Origin: Pseudomonadota bacterium
GTDB taxonomy: Bacteria; Myxococcota_A; UBA9042; GCA-2863065
DNA length: 34,133 nucleotides
Direction of reading: 5' to 3'
NCBI GenBank assembly: GCA_005776585.1
Contig: SXOX01000116.1
Location: forward strand, 1-34,133
Shown here: piece by piece, positions 19,225 through 27,724 of the stretch
Layout: each line of letters opens with the position of its first letter
How positions within the stretch are numbered: the first letter of the stretch is position 1
Notes under the pieces: model-generated
Told to the model about the DNA's origin: nothing
Databases searched by the model: none
The model's input: only the letters and a program-made list of their open reading frames with translations
Position numbers and translations under genes: made by a program

Positions 19225-20562
19225 CTACCAGGTGCGCGAGGTGCGCGACCACATGCGACCGAGCAGCGCGGCCACGATCGCGAGGTGCAGCGTGAGCACG
19301 GCCCACGCGCCTGGAGCGCCCAGGCCGAGGCCAATCGCGGCAAGCCAGCCGCCCGGTGCCTGGATGAGCCAAGCAGACAGCACGTTGACCCGCATCACCC
19401 GTCGCGTCTGGCCCGTCCCGTTGAGCGCGCCGGCGCGTGTGATGGCGATGGCGTCGATCACCTGGAACGCCGCGGCGATGACCAGGAGCTGCGTGGCGAG
19501 CGCCAATACCGCGGCGCTCGGCTTGAACAGGCCGAGGATCGGCCCTCCGGCCAGCAGGAACACGAGCCCGAGCGCCCCCATGACGCCGACGGCGAGCCGC
19601 GTCGCGGAGCGGACCGCGCGCCGTGCGAGCGCCGGGTTGCCTGCGCCGACCGCCTGGCCCACGAGGATGCAGGCCGCTTCGCCGAGCGCGTGACCCGGAA
19701 GGAAGCTGAGGCTCACCAGCCGCACCGCGATCGTGTGCGCCGCGATGTGCGCCTTCCCCGCGTGCGAGATGAAGGTCGCAAACAAGGCGAAGCTCATGAC
19801 CTCGAGCGACCACTGGACGCCCATGGGGAGGCCCACGTGCAGTACCTCTTTCGCCATCGCTGCCTCCGGGCGCGTGATGGGCGTGGGCATCTTTCGCCGG
19901 CGACGGGCAACGAGCAGCAGCCCGACGACGCCCTGAAACGTGTGTGTCAGCGCCGACGCCGCCGCGGCGCCCTGAACGCCCAGCTCCGGGATGGGCCCGA
20001 GCCCGAAGATGAGCACGACGTCGAGCAGCACATTCAACACGTTGGCAACGACGAGCACGCGCATCGACGCACGCGTGTCCCCTTGACCCTCGAGCCAGGC
20101 GAAGCTCGCCGCCCCGATGAACAGCGGGACGACGCCCAGCAGCCGCGTCTCGAAGTAGCTGGCCGCGAGCGCGCCGACCTCGGCCTCGCCGCTCATGAAC
20201 GCCAGCAGCGGGCTCGACACGAAGCGCAGCAGCATCGTCACGAGGCCGAGCGCCAGCGCGACGACGAGTCCGTGCTCCAGCAAGCGCGAGACGCGCGTGT
20301 CGTCGCCCGCTCCGACGGCCTGCGCCGTGAGCACCTTGATGCCGTTCAAGAGCCCGATGCCGAAGCACGTGATGGCGAACCCGGCCGTCATCGCGAGGCC
20401 GACCGCGCCCACGGCGTCCATGCCGAGGCTCGAGACGAACAGAATGTCGATAACGCTGTTTACAGTGTACGAAAGCATCGAGACGACGAGCGGCCACGCG
20501 ACGCGTGCGACGCTTCGGACGTCGCCGTTGGCAGTGACGGGGCTGGTATAGACTGCGTTCAT
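19225..20562 (-). CDS. MATE family efflux transporter
   Basis: A 445-residue integral membrane protein of the multidrug and toxin extrusion family, which exports cationic drugs or metabolites in exchange for Na+ or H+. The protein shows about twelve hydrophobic spans in two homologous halves. Family signatures include SVARVAWPLVVSMLSYTVNS at the N-terminus, TAQAVGAGD after the second span, and in the second half GLPMGVQWSLEVMSF, LVGQAVGAGN and ALNGTGQTRR. ATG 20562 is preferred over the in-frame start at 20580 because GGAGG precedes it at good spacing. The substrate cannot be told. It stands alone between two gene-free stretches, so it is probably monocistronic. Confidence 0.92.
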   Translation of the reverse strand: MNAVYTSPVTANGDVRSVARVAWPLVVSMLSYTVNSVIDILFVSSLGMDAVGAVGLAMTAGFAITCFGIGLLNGIKVLTAQAVGAGDDTRVSRLLEHGLVVALALGLVTMLLRFVSSPLLAFMSGEAEVGALAASYFETRLLGVVPLFIGAASFAWLEGQGDTRASMRVLVVANVLNVLLDVVLIFGLGPIPELGVQGAAAASALTHTFQGVVGLLLVARRRRKMPTPITRPEAAMAKEVLHVGLPMGVQWSLEVMSFALFATFISHAGKAHIAAHTIAVRLVSLSFLPGHALGEAACILVGQAVGAGNPALARRAVRSATRLAVGVMGALGLVFLLAGGPILGLFKPSAAVLALATQLLVIAAAFQVIDAIAITRAGALNGTGQTRRVMRVNVLSAWLIQAPGGWLAAIGLGLGAPGAWAVLTLHLAIVAALLGRMWSRTSRTW

Positions 20563-20833
20563 GGTGCCTCCAGCACCCACGGCGGCGCGGGCGAAGGCAG
20601 GCTCGACTTGGACCAGGAGGTCTTGGGAGGGGCCAGCCTCGACCGCGGCGCGGTGGGCTGGCTCGAAACGGGTGTCAGACGGTCGAACGGGCCCACGTGC
20701 CGGTCGGGCACGGACGGGAGACGGCGATCATCGGGCACTGTTGCATTCGGTTCTCTCTCCACACGACGGGGCGATCTCCCCGCGTTGCGGCACCATACTG
20801 ACGCAAGTCCCCAAGTCAAGTTCCCGTTTCCGT

Positions 20834-20857
20834 CCCCGATGCCGCGATACCGTCGCC
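20834..20857 (+). repeat. 24-base motif, copy 1
   Basis: The motif contains CCCCGAT-CCGCGATA-CGTC-CC with single variable bases between the blocks, and agrees with 33535-33558 at 21 of 24 positions in the same orientation. Both copies are intergenic. The role is unknown and chance similarity is not excluded. Confidence 0.3.
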
Positions 20858-20974
20858 GTTCACTCGTAGCGGTCGGTTCGGGCAACTTGGAATGAGTGAT
20901 GTACACAACTTAACAAGATCCCCGTCTCGCATCGTTCCTGCGTCGCTGCCGCGGCGAGTTCGTCGGTTTCTATA

Positions 20975-20990
20975 CGGGGGACGACCCCCG
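20975..20990 (-). terminator. Possible terminator hairpin
   Basis: A perfect 6-bp GC stem with a 4-nt loop, downstream of the gene that ends at 21082 on the minus strand. The bases after the stem on that strand are TATAGAAA, not a U-run, so intrinsic termination is uncertain. Confidence 0.3.
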
Positions 20991-21081
20991 CACCCCCGGA
21001 TTTGGGCCGTCCGGACCCAGCAGTGGCCAGTGGCCCAGATCGCGGGACTGCGGCGGGAGTGCCAATGCGACCCGCCGCCCA

Positions 21082-24000
21082 TCATCGGAACCAGATCGCC
21101 ATCGTGCTCGGCAGCACGGGCGCGGTGCATAGCCCGTCGTCGCAGGCGCCACCGCCGGGATCCTCGACGACCCCGGTGCACCCAAGGTTCGGCGCCGTCC
21201 CGATGCGCAAGTACACGGCCGTGTAGGGCTGCGCGTCGATGCTCCAGTCGGCCTGCGCGTTGGACCGCGACTCGTTCTGCACGAGGCCATAGGCGGTCCC
21301 GAAGCAGGCGGTCAGGCTCGTACGCCGAGTGTACATCGTCTCGGGCAGGGCCACCTCCGGGCCGACGCTCGTGAGCGCGACCTCGGCGTACTCGGACGTG
21401 TCGGCGCCGTCGGGGCAGTCGGTGCACCAGGGGAAGAAGCCGTACTTCGGTCCCACCTTGGGGTCGAGGCCCGTGCACTCGGGCGCAGGGAGGCTCGCCT
21501 GCACGACGCGACCATAGGACACGAGGCCCCCGCTCGGCGCTCCGGCGTAGGCCCACGCGTAGGCGACCTGCGCGCTCTGCTTGACGAGCGCGCGCGCGTC
21601 GATGACCGCGGCGCCGGTGCGGGCCACGTCGAAGAGCCCGGCCGTCGCCGTGAGCGGCCCCGGCAACGTCGCGCTCGCTCCGTAGCCGGCGAGCGTCCAG
21701 CCGCCGCCGGCCATGTCGCAGTAGACGGTAGCCGGCCCGCTGGGGGTGTTGACTGTGTAGAGGCCATTGGGCAGGCCCTTGGGCTTGGCCTTCAGGATCT
21801 CGAGGCAACTCGCCACGCCACTCACCAGCGCGCCGTCTTCGCACGTCCCCGCCACGCACCGATCGCCCCAGGTGCAGCCGTCCGCGTCGTCGCACGGCGT
21901 GCCGTCGGCGAGCACTCCGGAGACGCACTGGCCCGTGGTCGGGTCGCAGAGCGGCGTGGTGTGACACGCCTGCGCCACGCCGCAGTCGAGCGGCGTCGTC
22001 CCGATGCACGTGCCGTGCTGGCACTGATCGACCTGCGTGCACGCGTTGCCATCGCTACAGCTCGTGCCGTCCGCGGCCAGCGCGAACTTGCAGTCTCCCG
22101 TCGCCGGATCGCACAATCCGCCCACGAGGCACGCGTCGTCCGAGGGGCAGGCCTTCGGGGCACCCGCGCACTGACCGGCCTGGCAGGTGTCGTCGACGGT
22201 GCACGCATCTCCGTCGTCGCAGGCCGCCACGAGCGGCGTCGTCACGCAGCCCGTCGCCGGGTCGCAGGAATCCGCCGTGCACGGGTTCTGGTCGTCGCAG
22301 CTCACCTGTCCGTGGACACAGCCGGCGTGCGCGTCGCAGGCGTCGGTCGTACACGCGCTCTGATCGTCGCACGAGACGGCGGCACCGCCCGCGCAGTGGC
22401 CGTCTGCACACACCGTGCTCGCGGTGCAGGCGTCCCCGTCGTCGCAGGTCTCTCCGGACTTCACGGCCACGGCGCTGCACACGCCGACGAGCGGATCGCA
22501 CACCGACGTCTGGCAGGGTCCGTCCGCGCACTGCTTGAGCGCGGCGCCGCTACAGCCGCCCGCGTGACAGGTATCGAGCGTCGTACAGAGGTCTCCGTCA
22601 TCGCACACCGTCCCGTCTGGCCGCGCGATCGCGAAGCACTTCCCGGTGAAGGGCTCGCACGGCCCAGGATCGGTGCAGTCGTCGCCGTCGGCGCAGACTT
22701 TGGGGTCGGTGCCCGCACACGCTCCGCCAAGGCAGGTGTCCACGAGCGTGCAGGCATTGCCGTCTTCGCAGGCCGTGCCGTCGCTCGCCGCCGGCGTATC
22801 ACACAGGCCCGTCAGCGGCTCGCAGGTCCCGCTCACGTGGCACGCGTCCATGGCAGGGCAGGGCTTCTCGACGTGGCCGATGCAGCCGCCCTGCTCGCAC
22901 CAGTCCGCGAGCGAGCACGCGTTGTCGTCATCGCACAGCACGCCATCGGGGCGGGGCGTGAGTCCACAGTCACCGGTCGTCGGGTCGCAGACGCCGAGGC
23001 CGCACGCGGCGTCGGCACACACCGCGTGCATGCCGCCGACGCACAGGCCGTCTTTGCAGCGGTCGTCGCTCGTGCACGCGTCGCCGTCCTGGCAGGGCGT
23101 CCCGAGCGGCTGCTGCGGGTTCGTGCAGACGCCCGTCGTCGGGTTGCACATCCCCGGTACGTGACAGTCATCGCTCGCGTGACACACGACGGGTGCTCCG
23201 GCGACGCACAGGCCGCCCTCGCAGCGGTCGCTCACCGTGCACCCATTGCCGTCCTCACAGGAGACGCCGTCGTCTTTTGGCGTGACGATGCACGCCCCCG
23301 ACTTCGGGTCACAGAGCCCCGCCGCGTTGCACGCGTCCTCTGCCGGGCACGCGACGACTCCTCCACCGACGCACTGTCCGATCGCACACACGTCGGTCGT
23401 CGTGCAGGCGCTGCCATCGTCACACGGCGCCACGTTGAGGACGTGAGTGCAGCCGGACCCCGGCGCGCAGCCGTCATCGGTGCAGGGGTTCTGGTCGTCG
23501 CAGCTCACAGGCACGCCGCCGCAGTCGCCCGACGCGGTACAGCCGTCGTCGTGGGTGCACGCGTCGCCGTCGTCGCATGGGCCCGCGGCGGAAACGTGCA
23601 CGCAGCCGCTGCTGGGCGCGCAGCCGTCCGCGGTGCAGGCGTTGCCGTCGGAGCAGTCCCGCGGCTCCTGCCCGCGACAGGTGCCGTTGGTGCACACGTC
23701 GAGCACGGCGCACGCGTCGCCGTCGTCGCAGGGCGCGGTATTGTAGTCGTGAACGCAGCCGAGCTTCGGCTCACAGGCATCGTCGGTGCAGACGTTCTGG
23801 TCGTTGCAGTCGCGAGGCCCGCCTCCGGCGCACGCGCCGTCCTGGCAGAGCTCGCCGACGGTGCACAGATCGCCGTCCTCGCATGACGCGGTGTTCGGTG
23901 GGTTGAGGCAGCCGAGCAACGGATCGCAGGCGTCGTCGGTGCAAACGTTGCCGTCCATGCACGGACGCACGAGGCCGCCCGTGCAGCTCCCCGCGACGCA

Positions 24001-25218
24001 CACGTCCATCAGCGTGCAGGCGTTCGCGTCGTCGCAGGCGCCGTCGTGCGCGACGTGGGTGCACCCGAGCGTCGCATCGCAGCCGTCGGTCGTGCAGGCG
24101 TTCTGGTCGTCGCAGGCGAGCGCGGCGTGCGCGCAGCCGAGCTCTTCGTCACATGTGTCGGTCGTGCAGGCGTCTTCGTCGTCGCAGCTCCCGTCGCTCG
24201 AGTGGCAGCCTGTCGCCGGGTCACACGTGTCGGTGGTGCACGCGTTCTCGTCGCCGCAGTCGAGCGCGACGACGAGGCACCCCACGGTCGCAAAGCACGC
24301 GGCGGCGTGGCACGCGTCGGGGGCGCTGCACGCGATGGGCGCATGCACGCAGCCGGTCGAGGGGAAGCAGCCGTCGGTCGTACACGCGTTGCCGTCGTCA
24401 CAGTCCACTGGCGCCAAGACACCGCACGCCCCGCCGACGCACGTCGGGTCCACGGTGCACGCGTTGCCATCGTCAGCCGCGCACGGCGAGCCCTCGGGCT
24501 CCGCGCTGCCGGCGCACGTGCCATCGGTGCAGACGTCCTTCGAGGTGCATGGGTTGCCGTCCGAGCAGCCGCTCCCGTTGGGGATGAGCGGCGCGGTGCA
24601 CGTCCCGCTCTGCGGCGCGCACGTGCCGACGCCGTGGCAGTCATTCATCGCGACGCACACCACCGGCTCGGCGCCGACACACGTGCCCTTCTGACACGTG
24701 TCCTTCTGCGTGCAGAGGTTGCCGTCGCTGCAGCCTGTCCCGTCGTCGACCGGCGGGTCGGTGCAGATGCCGGTGCTCGACTCACAGGTGCCGGCGACGT
24801 GACACGCGTCGGTCGCGACGCACGTGATCGGGGCCTGCCCGGAGCAGACCCCGGCGGCGCAGACGTCGAGCGTCGTGCAGAGGTCGCCGTCGTCGCAGGT
24901 CGCGCCGTCGTTCGCGGCCGAGTGCACGCACGTGCCCGCGATGCACCAGTCGGTCGTACAGGGGCTCGCGTCGTCGCACTGGGCGTCGACCTCGCAGTCC
25001 TTGGGCGGGCTCAGGGCCCCCGCATCCTCGGTGACACCCGATCCAGCTTCCGGTTCACTGGCACCCGCGCCCGAATCACTTGCACCCGTATCCGTGATCT
25101 TGACGAGCACCTTGCCGTCGGCGCCCTTGGCGTCGTCTCCGTGCTTCAGGACCTCGCAGCCCAAATTCAGCAGCCCCATCAAGCTCGCCGCGACCGCCCC
25201 TCGACCGAACGTGCTCAT
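21082..25218 (-). CDS. Giant Cys-repeat lipoprotein with fibrinogen-like C-terminal domain
   Basis: A 1378-residue protein with a lipoprotein signal peptide (MSTFGRGAVAASLMGLLNLGC, split around Leu-Leu; lipidated Cys21). After an Asp/Gly/Ala-rich linker (~25-72), residues ~75-1130 are dozens of Cys-rich repeats of the forms CDDGxxCTxxDxC and CDDQNxCTxDxC, alternating with CHVxGTC-type units. Such repeats form disulfide-stiffened stalks. Residues ~1133-1378 resemble the start of a fibrinogen C-terminal-like domain (NGLYTVNTPSG, VYCDMAGGGWTLAGYG), a fold often used for binding sugars or acetylated groups, and further cysteines follow. A surface adhesin or recognition protein is the likeliest role, by inference. 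ATG 25218 gives the signal peptide directly. The gene stands between gene-free spacers. Its repeats are close in DNA to those at 5889-6783. Confidence 0.9.
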   Translation of the reverse strand: MSTFGRGAVAASLMGLLNLGCEVLKHGDDAKGADGKVLVKITDTGASDSGAGASEPEAGSGVTEDAGALSPPKDCEVDAQCDDASPCTTDWCIAGTCVHSAANDGATCDDGDLCTTLDVCAAGVCSGQAPITCVATDACHVAGTCESSTGICTDPPVDDGTGCSDGNLCTQKDTCQKGTCVGAEPVVCVAMNDCHGVGTCAPQSGTCTAPLIPNGSGCSDGNPCTSKDVCTDGTCAGSAEPEGSPCAADDGNACTVDPTCVGGACGVLAPVDCDDGNACTTDGCFPSTGCVHAPIACSAPDACHAAACFATVGCLVVALDCGDENACTTDTCDPATGCHSSDGSCDDEDACTTDTCDEELGCAHAALACDDQNACTTDGCDATLGCTHVAHDGACDDANACTLMDVCVAGSCTGGLVRPCMDGNVCTDDACDPLLGCLNPPNTASCEDGDLCTVGELCQDGACAGGGPRDCNDQNVCTDDACEPKLGCVHDYNTAPCDDGDACAVLDVCTNGTCRGQEPRDCSDGNACTADGCAPSSGCVHVSAAGPCDDGDACTHDDGCTASGDCGGVPVSCDDQNPCTDDGCAPGSGCTHVLNVAPCDDGSACTTTDVCAIGQCVGGGVVACPAEDACNAAGLCDPKSGACIVTPKDDGVSCEDGNGCTVSDRCEGGLCVAGAPVVCHASDDCHVPGMCNPTTGVCTNPQQPLGTPCQDGDACTSDDRCKDGLCVGGMHAVCADAACGLGVCDPTTGDCGLTPRPDGVLCDDDNACSLADWCEQGGCIGHVEKPCPAMDACHVSGTCEPLTGLCDTPAASDGTACEDGNACTLVDTCLGGACAGTDPKVCADGDDCTDPGPCEPFTGKCFAIARPDGTVCDDGDLCTTLDTCHAGGCSGAALKQCADGPCQTSVCDPLVGVCSAVAVKSGETCDDGDACTASTVCADGHCAGGAAVSCDDQSACTTDACDAHAGCVHGQVSCDDQNPCTADSCDPATGCVTTPLVAACDDGDACTVDDTCQAGQCAGAPKACPSDDACLVGGLCDPATGDCKFALAADGTSCSDGNACTQVDQCQHGTCIGTTPLDCGVAQACHTTPLCDPTTGQCVSGVLADGTPCDDADGCTWGDRCVAGTCEDGALVSGVASCLEILKAKPKGLPNGLYTVNTPSGPATVYCDMAGGGWTLAGYGASATLPGPLTATAGLFDVARTGAAVIDARALVKQSAQVAYAWAYAGAPSGGLVSYGRVVQASLPAPECTGLDPKVGPKYGFFPWCTDCPDGADTSEYAEVALTSVGPEVALPETMYTRRTSLTACFGTAYGLVQNESRSNAQADWSIDAQPYTAVYLRIGTAPNLGCTGVVEDPGGGACDDGLCTAPVLPSTMAIWFR
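21830..24995 (-). repeat. Tandem Cys-rich repeat coding region
   Basis: Protein repeats of roughly 20 residues with regularly spaced cysteines fill this coding stretch. A 26-base unit at 22277-22302 (read on the minus strand) differs by one base from the unit at 5985-6010 in the other Cys-repeat lipoprotein, and a similar unit lies at about 23480-23505. Such near-identical units could allow copy-number change or exchange between the two genes. Confidence 0.8.
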
Positions 25219-25494
25219 CCTCGACCCCCGCGTCGTCGTCGCACGTGACCGCGACGGCCGACACGGCTCTGCCCGGGGCGTGCCTCGACCGTTCCGGACG
25301 CAGCTGCGTTCCAGAGCAGTCGACGCAAGGGCGTCGCCGTGCCGACCTCACGGTCGCCGTGCCTCCTGTTGTGGTCGAGTCTTCGAGCCGTCCATGGCTC
25401 GCGCGCGGCCGTCCTGGTCGCGCCTCGGTGGGCCTTCCGTGTCCCCTTCGACCTGACATGGCGGTCATCGGGGCCGGAGGACTGGAGGTTAAGA
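25219..25494. other. Spacer, no gene seen
   Basis: This spacer lies between two minus-strand lipoprotein genes. I see no credible reading frame, no sigma-54-type element and no clear hairpin with a T-run. It presumably carries the promoter of the 1378-residue lipoprotein. Confidence 0.4.
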
Positions 25495-26766
25495 CTATTC
25501 TGACGGGACGGCGGTGAGTGGAAGCAGGCCGACGTGCCCGGGGCCAGCCCACGCGAGCGCGTCCTCGCGCAGGTCGACGGCGAGCAGGAGCCCGCTCGTC
25601 TCGGGGACCGCCTTGGCAGGCTTCTGCGTGGTGAGGTTCCCCACATAGACCGCGTGCGGCCCGGAGAGCCCCGCGGCGGTCGCCTCCATCACCCACGCCA
25701 CGCGGCTCCCCTGAATCGCGGGACGTCGCCAGAGCTCCGCGGTGTTCCAGCCGGTCTCGCCGAGAAGCTGCTCCGCCTGCGCGCCGACGCGTGCGTAGAT
25801 CTTGAAGCGCGCGTACTTCGGCTCCGGCGTGATGCCTCGCCAGTCGAGCCAAGCGACCGCATCGCCATCGACGGCCGGGCGCGCCTGCTTGTTCGGGTCA
25901 TCGGTGATGACGAACGCCTTGGGCACCGCGCTGGCTGCGTCGATGGGCACGTCCAGGCCCAGGATGTCGCCGTTGTCGCTGTTGTGATCGATGGGGCTCT
26001 CGGGGAGGCCCGTGAGCTTCTTGTCGACGTCCTTCGAGAAGTCCGTGAACACGACGCGGCGGCCGCGCACGTGCGGCCACGCCTGCTCGACCGCGTCGCT
26101 CGTCAGCTGCCGCGCGGCGGCGCCCGCGACGTCCAGATCCATGGACCACAGCTCCGAGGCGAGCGCGTCGTGCGCGCCCGACCGCCGGTCGATCCACGCG
26201 AGCAGGCCGTGATCGAGGCTCGGCGCGAGCTGGTCCCCCGGGGCGACGACGAGCGCCTTGAGGGTCTTGGTCGCGAGGTCGAGCACCCACAGGTCGCGGT
26301 CGCCCGTGCGGTCGTTGGTGAAGACGAGGCGATCGCTGTCGAGCACGGGCTCCCGATGCGCGCCCGGCTCGGACTTGCCGACCGCCGTCCAGGTCATCTT
26401 CGTCGCCAGGTCATGCACCTGGATGACGCCGTCTTCCTCCCACGCGATGCGCCCCGTCGACAATGTGACCCCGCGCGCGTTGCTCCCCGCCGTGGCGCTA
26501 AAGGGCGTCCAAGCGATCGGCGACGAGGTCTCTGGCGCGGTCGGGGCGGTATCGACGCTGTCGGCTGGCGGCAGCTCCGGTGGCGCGGTGAGGTCGGTTG
26601 GCAGCGTGTCGACCGGCGGGATCCCCAGGTCGACTCCCACGTCGACCGCGGTGTCGGTCTGGGTCGCTGCCCCCCCGCCCACTGGCACGCTGGTGCCGGC
26701 GCACGCGGCAAGCCACAAGATGCCGATGAGGGCCATCGTGCGTCTTTGGAACTCGAGTTGATTCAC
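25495..26766 (-). CDS. Propeller-like lipoprotein (TolB-like beta-propeller)
   Basis: A 423-residue protein with a lipoprotein signal peptide ending WLAAC (lipidated Cys22), then a Pro/Thr/Asp-rich linker (~25-85). The rest shows repeated strands of the TolB-like propeller type, such as GRIAWEEDGVIQVHDLATK, DRLVFTNDRTGDRDLWVLDL, GLLAWIDRRSGAHDALASEL, RRVVFTDFSKD and GDAVAWLDWRG. These propellers usually bind proteins or peptides in the periplasm. The GTG start at 26766 is supported by GGAGTGACAG just upstream; the ATG ten codons later has no ribosome site. It lies 34 bases after the sigma-54 activator reading frame on the same strand and may share its transcript, for example as a sensing partner of the kinase, though this is inference. 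Confidence 0.82.
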   Translation of the reverse strand: MNQLEFQRRTMALIGILWLAACAGTSVPVGGGAATQTDTAVDVGVDLGIPPVDTLPTDLTAPPELPPADSVDTAPTAPETSSPIAWTPFSATAGSNARGVTLSTGRIAWEEDGVIQVHDLATKMTWTAVGKSEPGAHREPVLDSDRLVFTNDRTGDRDLWVLDLATKTLKALVVAPGDQLAPSLDHGLLAWIDRRSGAHDALASELWSMDLDVAGAAARQLTSDAVEQAWPHVRGRRVVFTDFSKDVDKKLTGLPESPIDHNSDNGDILGLDVPIDAASAVPKAFVITDDPNKQARPAVDGDAVAWLDWRGITPEPKYARFKIYARVGAQAEQLLGETGWNTAELWRRPAIQGSRVAWVMEATAAGLSGPHAVYVGNLTTQKPAKAVPETSGLLLAVDLREDALAWAGPGHVGLLPLTAVPSE

Positions 26767-26800
26767 CTGTCACTCCCTGCCTTGCATCGAGCAAGTGTCA

Positions 26801-27721
26801 TCAAGCGTCCCCGTCGGTGTCCGACGCGTCCCCTGCCACGGTACCGGTCCCGTCGTTGACGGCGCGCCGGCGGCGTTGCACGGCGATCTCGAAGCGCGCG
26901 AGCTTGGCATCGAGGCCCGGTCGCGAGATGTCGAGTAGCCGCGCGACCGTCGATTTGCGCCCGCCATGCCGCTCCATGGCCAGCTCGATGACGCGTCGCT
27001 CGACCCGGTCGAGCACGTCTTTGAGCGCGGCCTCGCCGTCCCACAGCGCCGACGGGTCGAGCGTTCGCCCACGCGGTGCCTTCCCGGCGGCGCGCACGTG
27101 CGACGAGAGGTGCCGGGGCTCGATGGTCCCGTCGCAGAGCACGCTCGCACGCAGCAGCTCGTTGTCGAGCTCGCGCACGTTGCCGGGCCAGTCCCAGGCG
27201 ATGAGCCGATCGGCCGCTGCCGGCGCGAGCCGCACCGTGCGGCCCGAGCGCTCCGCGACGTCGGCCAGGATGCGCTCGGCGATCGGGACGATGTCTTCGC
27301 GCCGCTCGCGCAGCGGTGGGACGTCGATGGTCACGACCGCCACTCGGTAATACAAGTCCTCGCGAAACGTGCCCGCCTTGACCATGTCGAGCAGATGCCG
27401 ATTCGTGGCGCACACGAGCCGAAAGTCCGCGTCCAGCTCGCGCGGACTCCCCACCGGGCGAAACCGGCGCTCTTGGAGGACGCGCAGGAGCTTGACCTGA
27501 TGCTCGGGGCGCAGCTCTCCCACCTCGTCGAGGAAGAGCGTCCCGCCCTTGGCCGCCTCGACCAGGCCCTTCTGCGGCGCGTTCGCGCCCGTGAACGCGC
27601 CGCGGACATGCCCGAAGAAGACCGACTCGAACAGGTCATGAGGGACGGCGCCGCAGTTCTCGGCTACGAACGGCCCCGCACGGCGCGTGCTGTTGCTGTG
27701 GATGGCGCGCGCCAATAGCTC
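26801..27721 (-). pseudogene. Downstream part of a sigma-54 enhancer-binding protein (AAA+ domain and Fis-type HTH), cut off by an in-frame TAG
   Basis: This is the in-frame continuation of the kinase gene after a TAG codon. About 306 codons are intact. They begin with ELLARAIHSNS, the sequence that follows Walker A in sigma-54 activators, and include GAFTGA (the sigma-54 contact loop), Walker [38 protein letters not shown], and a C-terminal Fis-type helix-turn-helix (RVIELAMERHGGRKSTVARLLDISR, in two parts). Such proteins use ATP to remodel sigma-54 RNA polymerase from an upstream site. The piece could restart at TTG 27715, nine bases after the stop, but it would lack the whole Walker A loop and should not hydrolyse ATP. 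The complete lack of other stops or frameshifts suggests a very recent mutation, a sequence error or readthrough. Confidence 0.85.
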
Positions 27722-27724
27722 CTA
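27722..27724 (-). other. In-frame TAG at the Walker A lysine codon
   Basis: The minus strand reads GGC GAG TCC GGT GTC GGC TAG GAG CTA, that is GESGVG-stop-EL, where sigma-54 activators have GESG(T/V)GKEL. One base change (AAG to TAG) explains it. TAG is used as the normal stop of at least five other genes in the window (ending at 2231, 7541, 14962, 17808 and 25495), so the codon is not reassigned here. Confidence 0.93.

Larger units (their letters stand above)
20563..21081. other. Gene-free stretch with a GC hairpin
   Basis: No credible gene is seen; a minus-strand frame at 20559-20906 is Arg/Pro/Ser-rich and overlaps the MATE start. A hairpin of six base pairs with a four-base loop (CGGGGG-ACGA-CCCCCG, 20975-20990) lies about 90 bases past the end of the 1378-residue lipoprotein gene and may help end its transcript, though no T-run follows. 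The stretch also holds one copy of a 24-base motif (20834-20857) that recurs near the window's right end. Confidence 0.45.

Noticed and set aside
19021-20895. Plus-strand frame opposite the MATE gene
   Set aside because: It is rich in Arg, Asp, Glu and His from the complement of hydrophobic codons, a typical antisense artefact of a membrane protein gene.
20559-20906. Small minus-strand gene upstream of the MATE gene
   Set aside because: Arg/Pro/Ser-rich composition, no ribosome site, and overlap with the well-supported MATE start.
21961-23886. Long plus-strand open frame opposite the 1378-residue lipoprotein gene
   Set aside because: It arises from the repeat structure and GC bias of the real minus-strand gene; its Ala/Arg/Val-rich peptide has no recognisable domain.
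22000-25000. CRISPR-like array
   Set aside because: The repeats are imperfect, have no unique spacers of constant length, keep reading frame and encode regularly spaced cysteines in a lipoprotein.
25310-25350. Sigma-54-like GCAA...GTGCC on the minus strand upstream of the giant lipoprotein gene
   Set aside because: The spacing between the two halves is about ten bases where four to five are required.
27722-27724. TAG read as pyrrolysine or as a reassigned codon
   Set aside because: At least five other genes in the window end in TAG and no pyrrolysine genes are present, so reassignment is improbable; mutation, error or ordinary readthrough remain.
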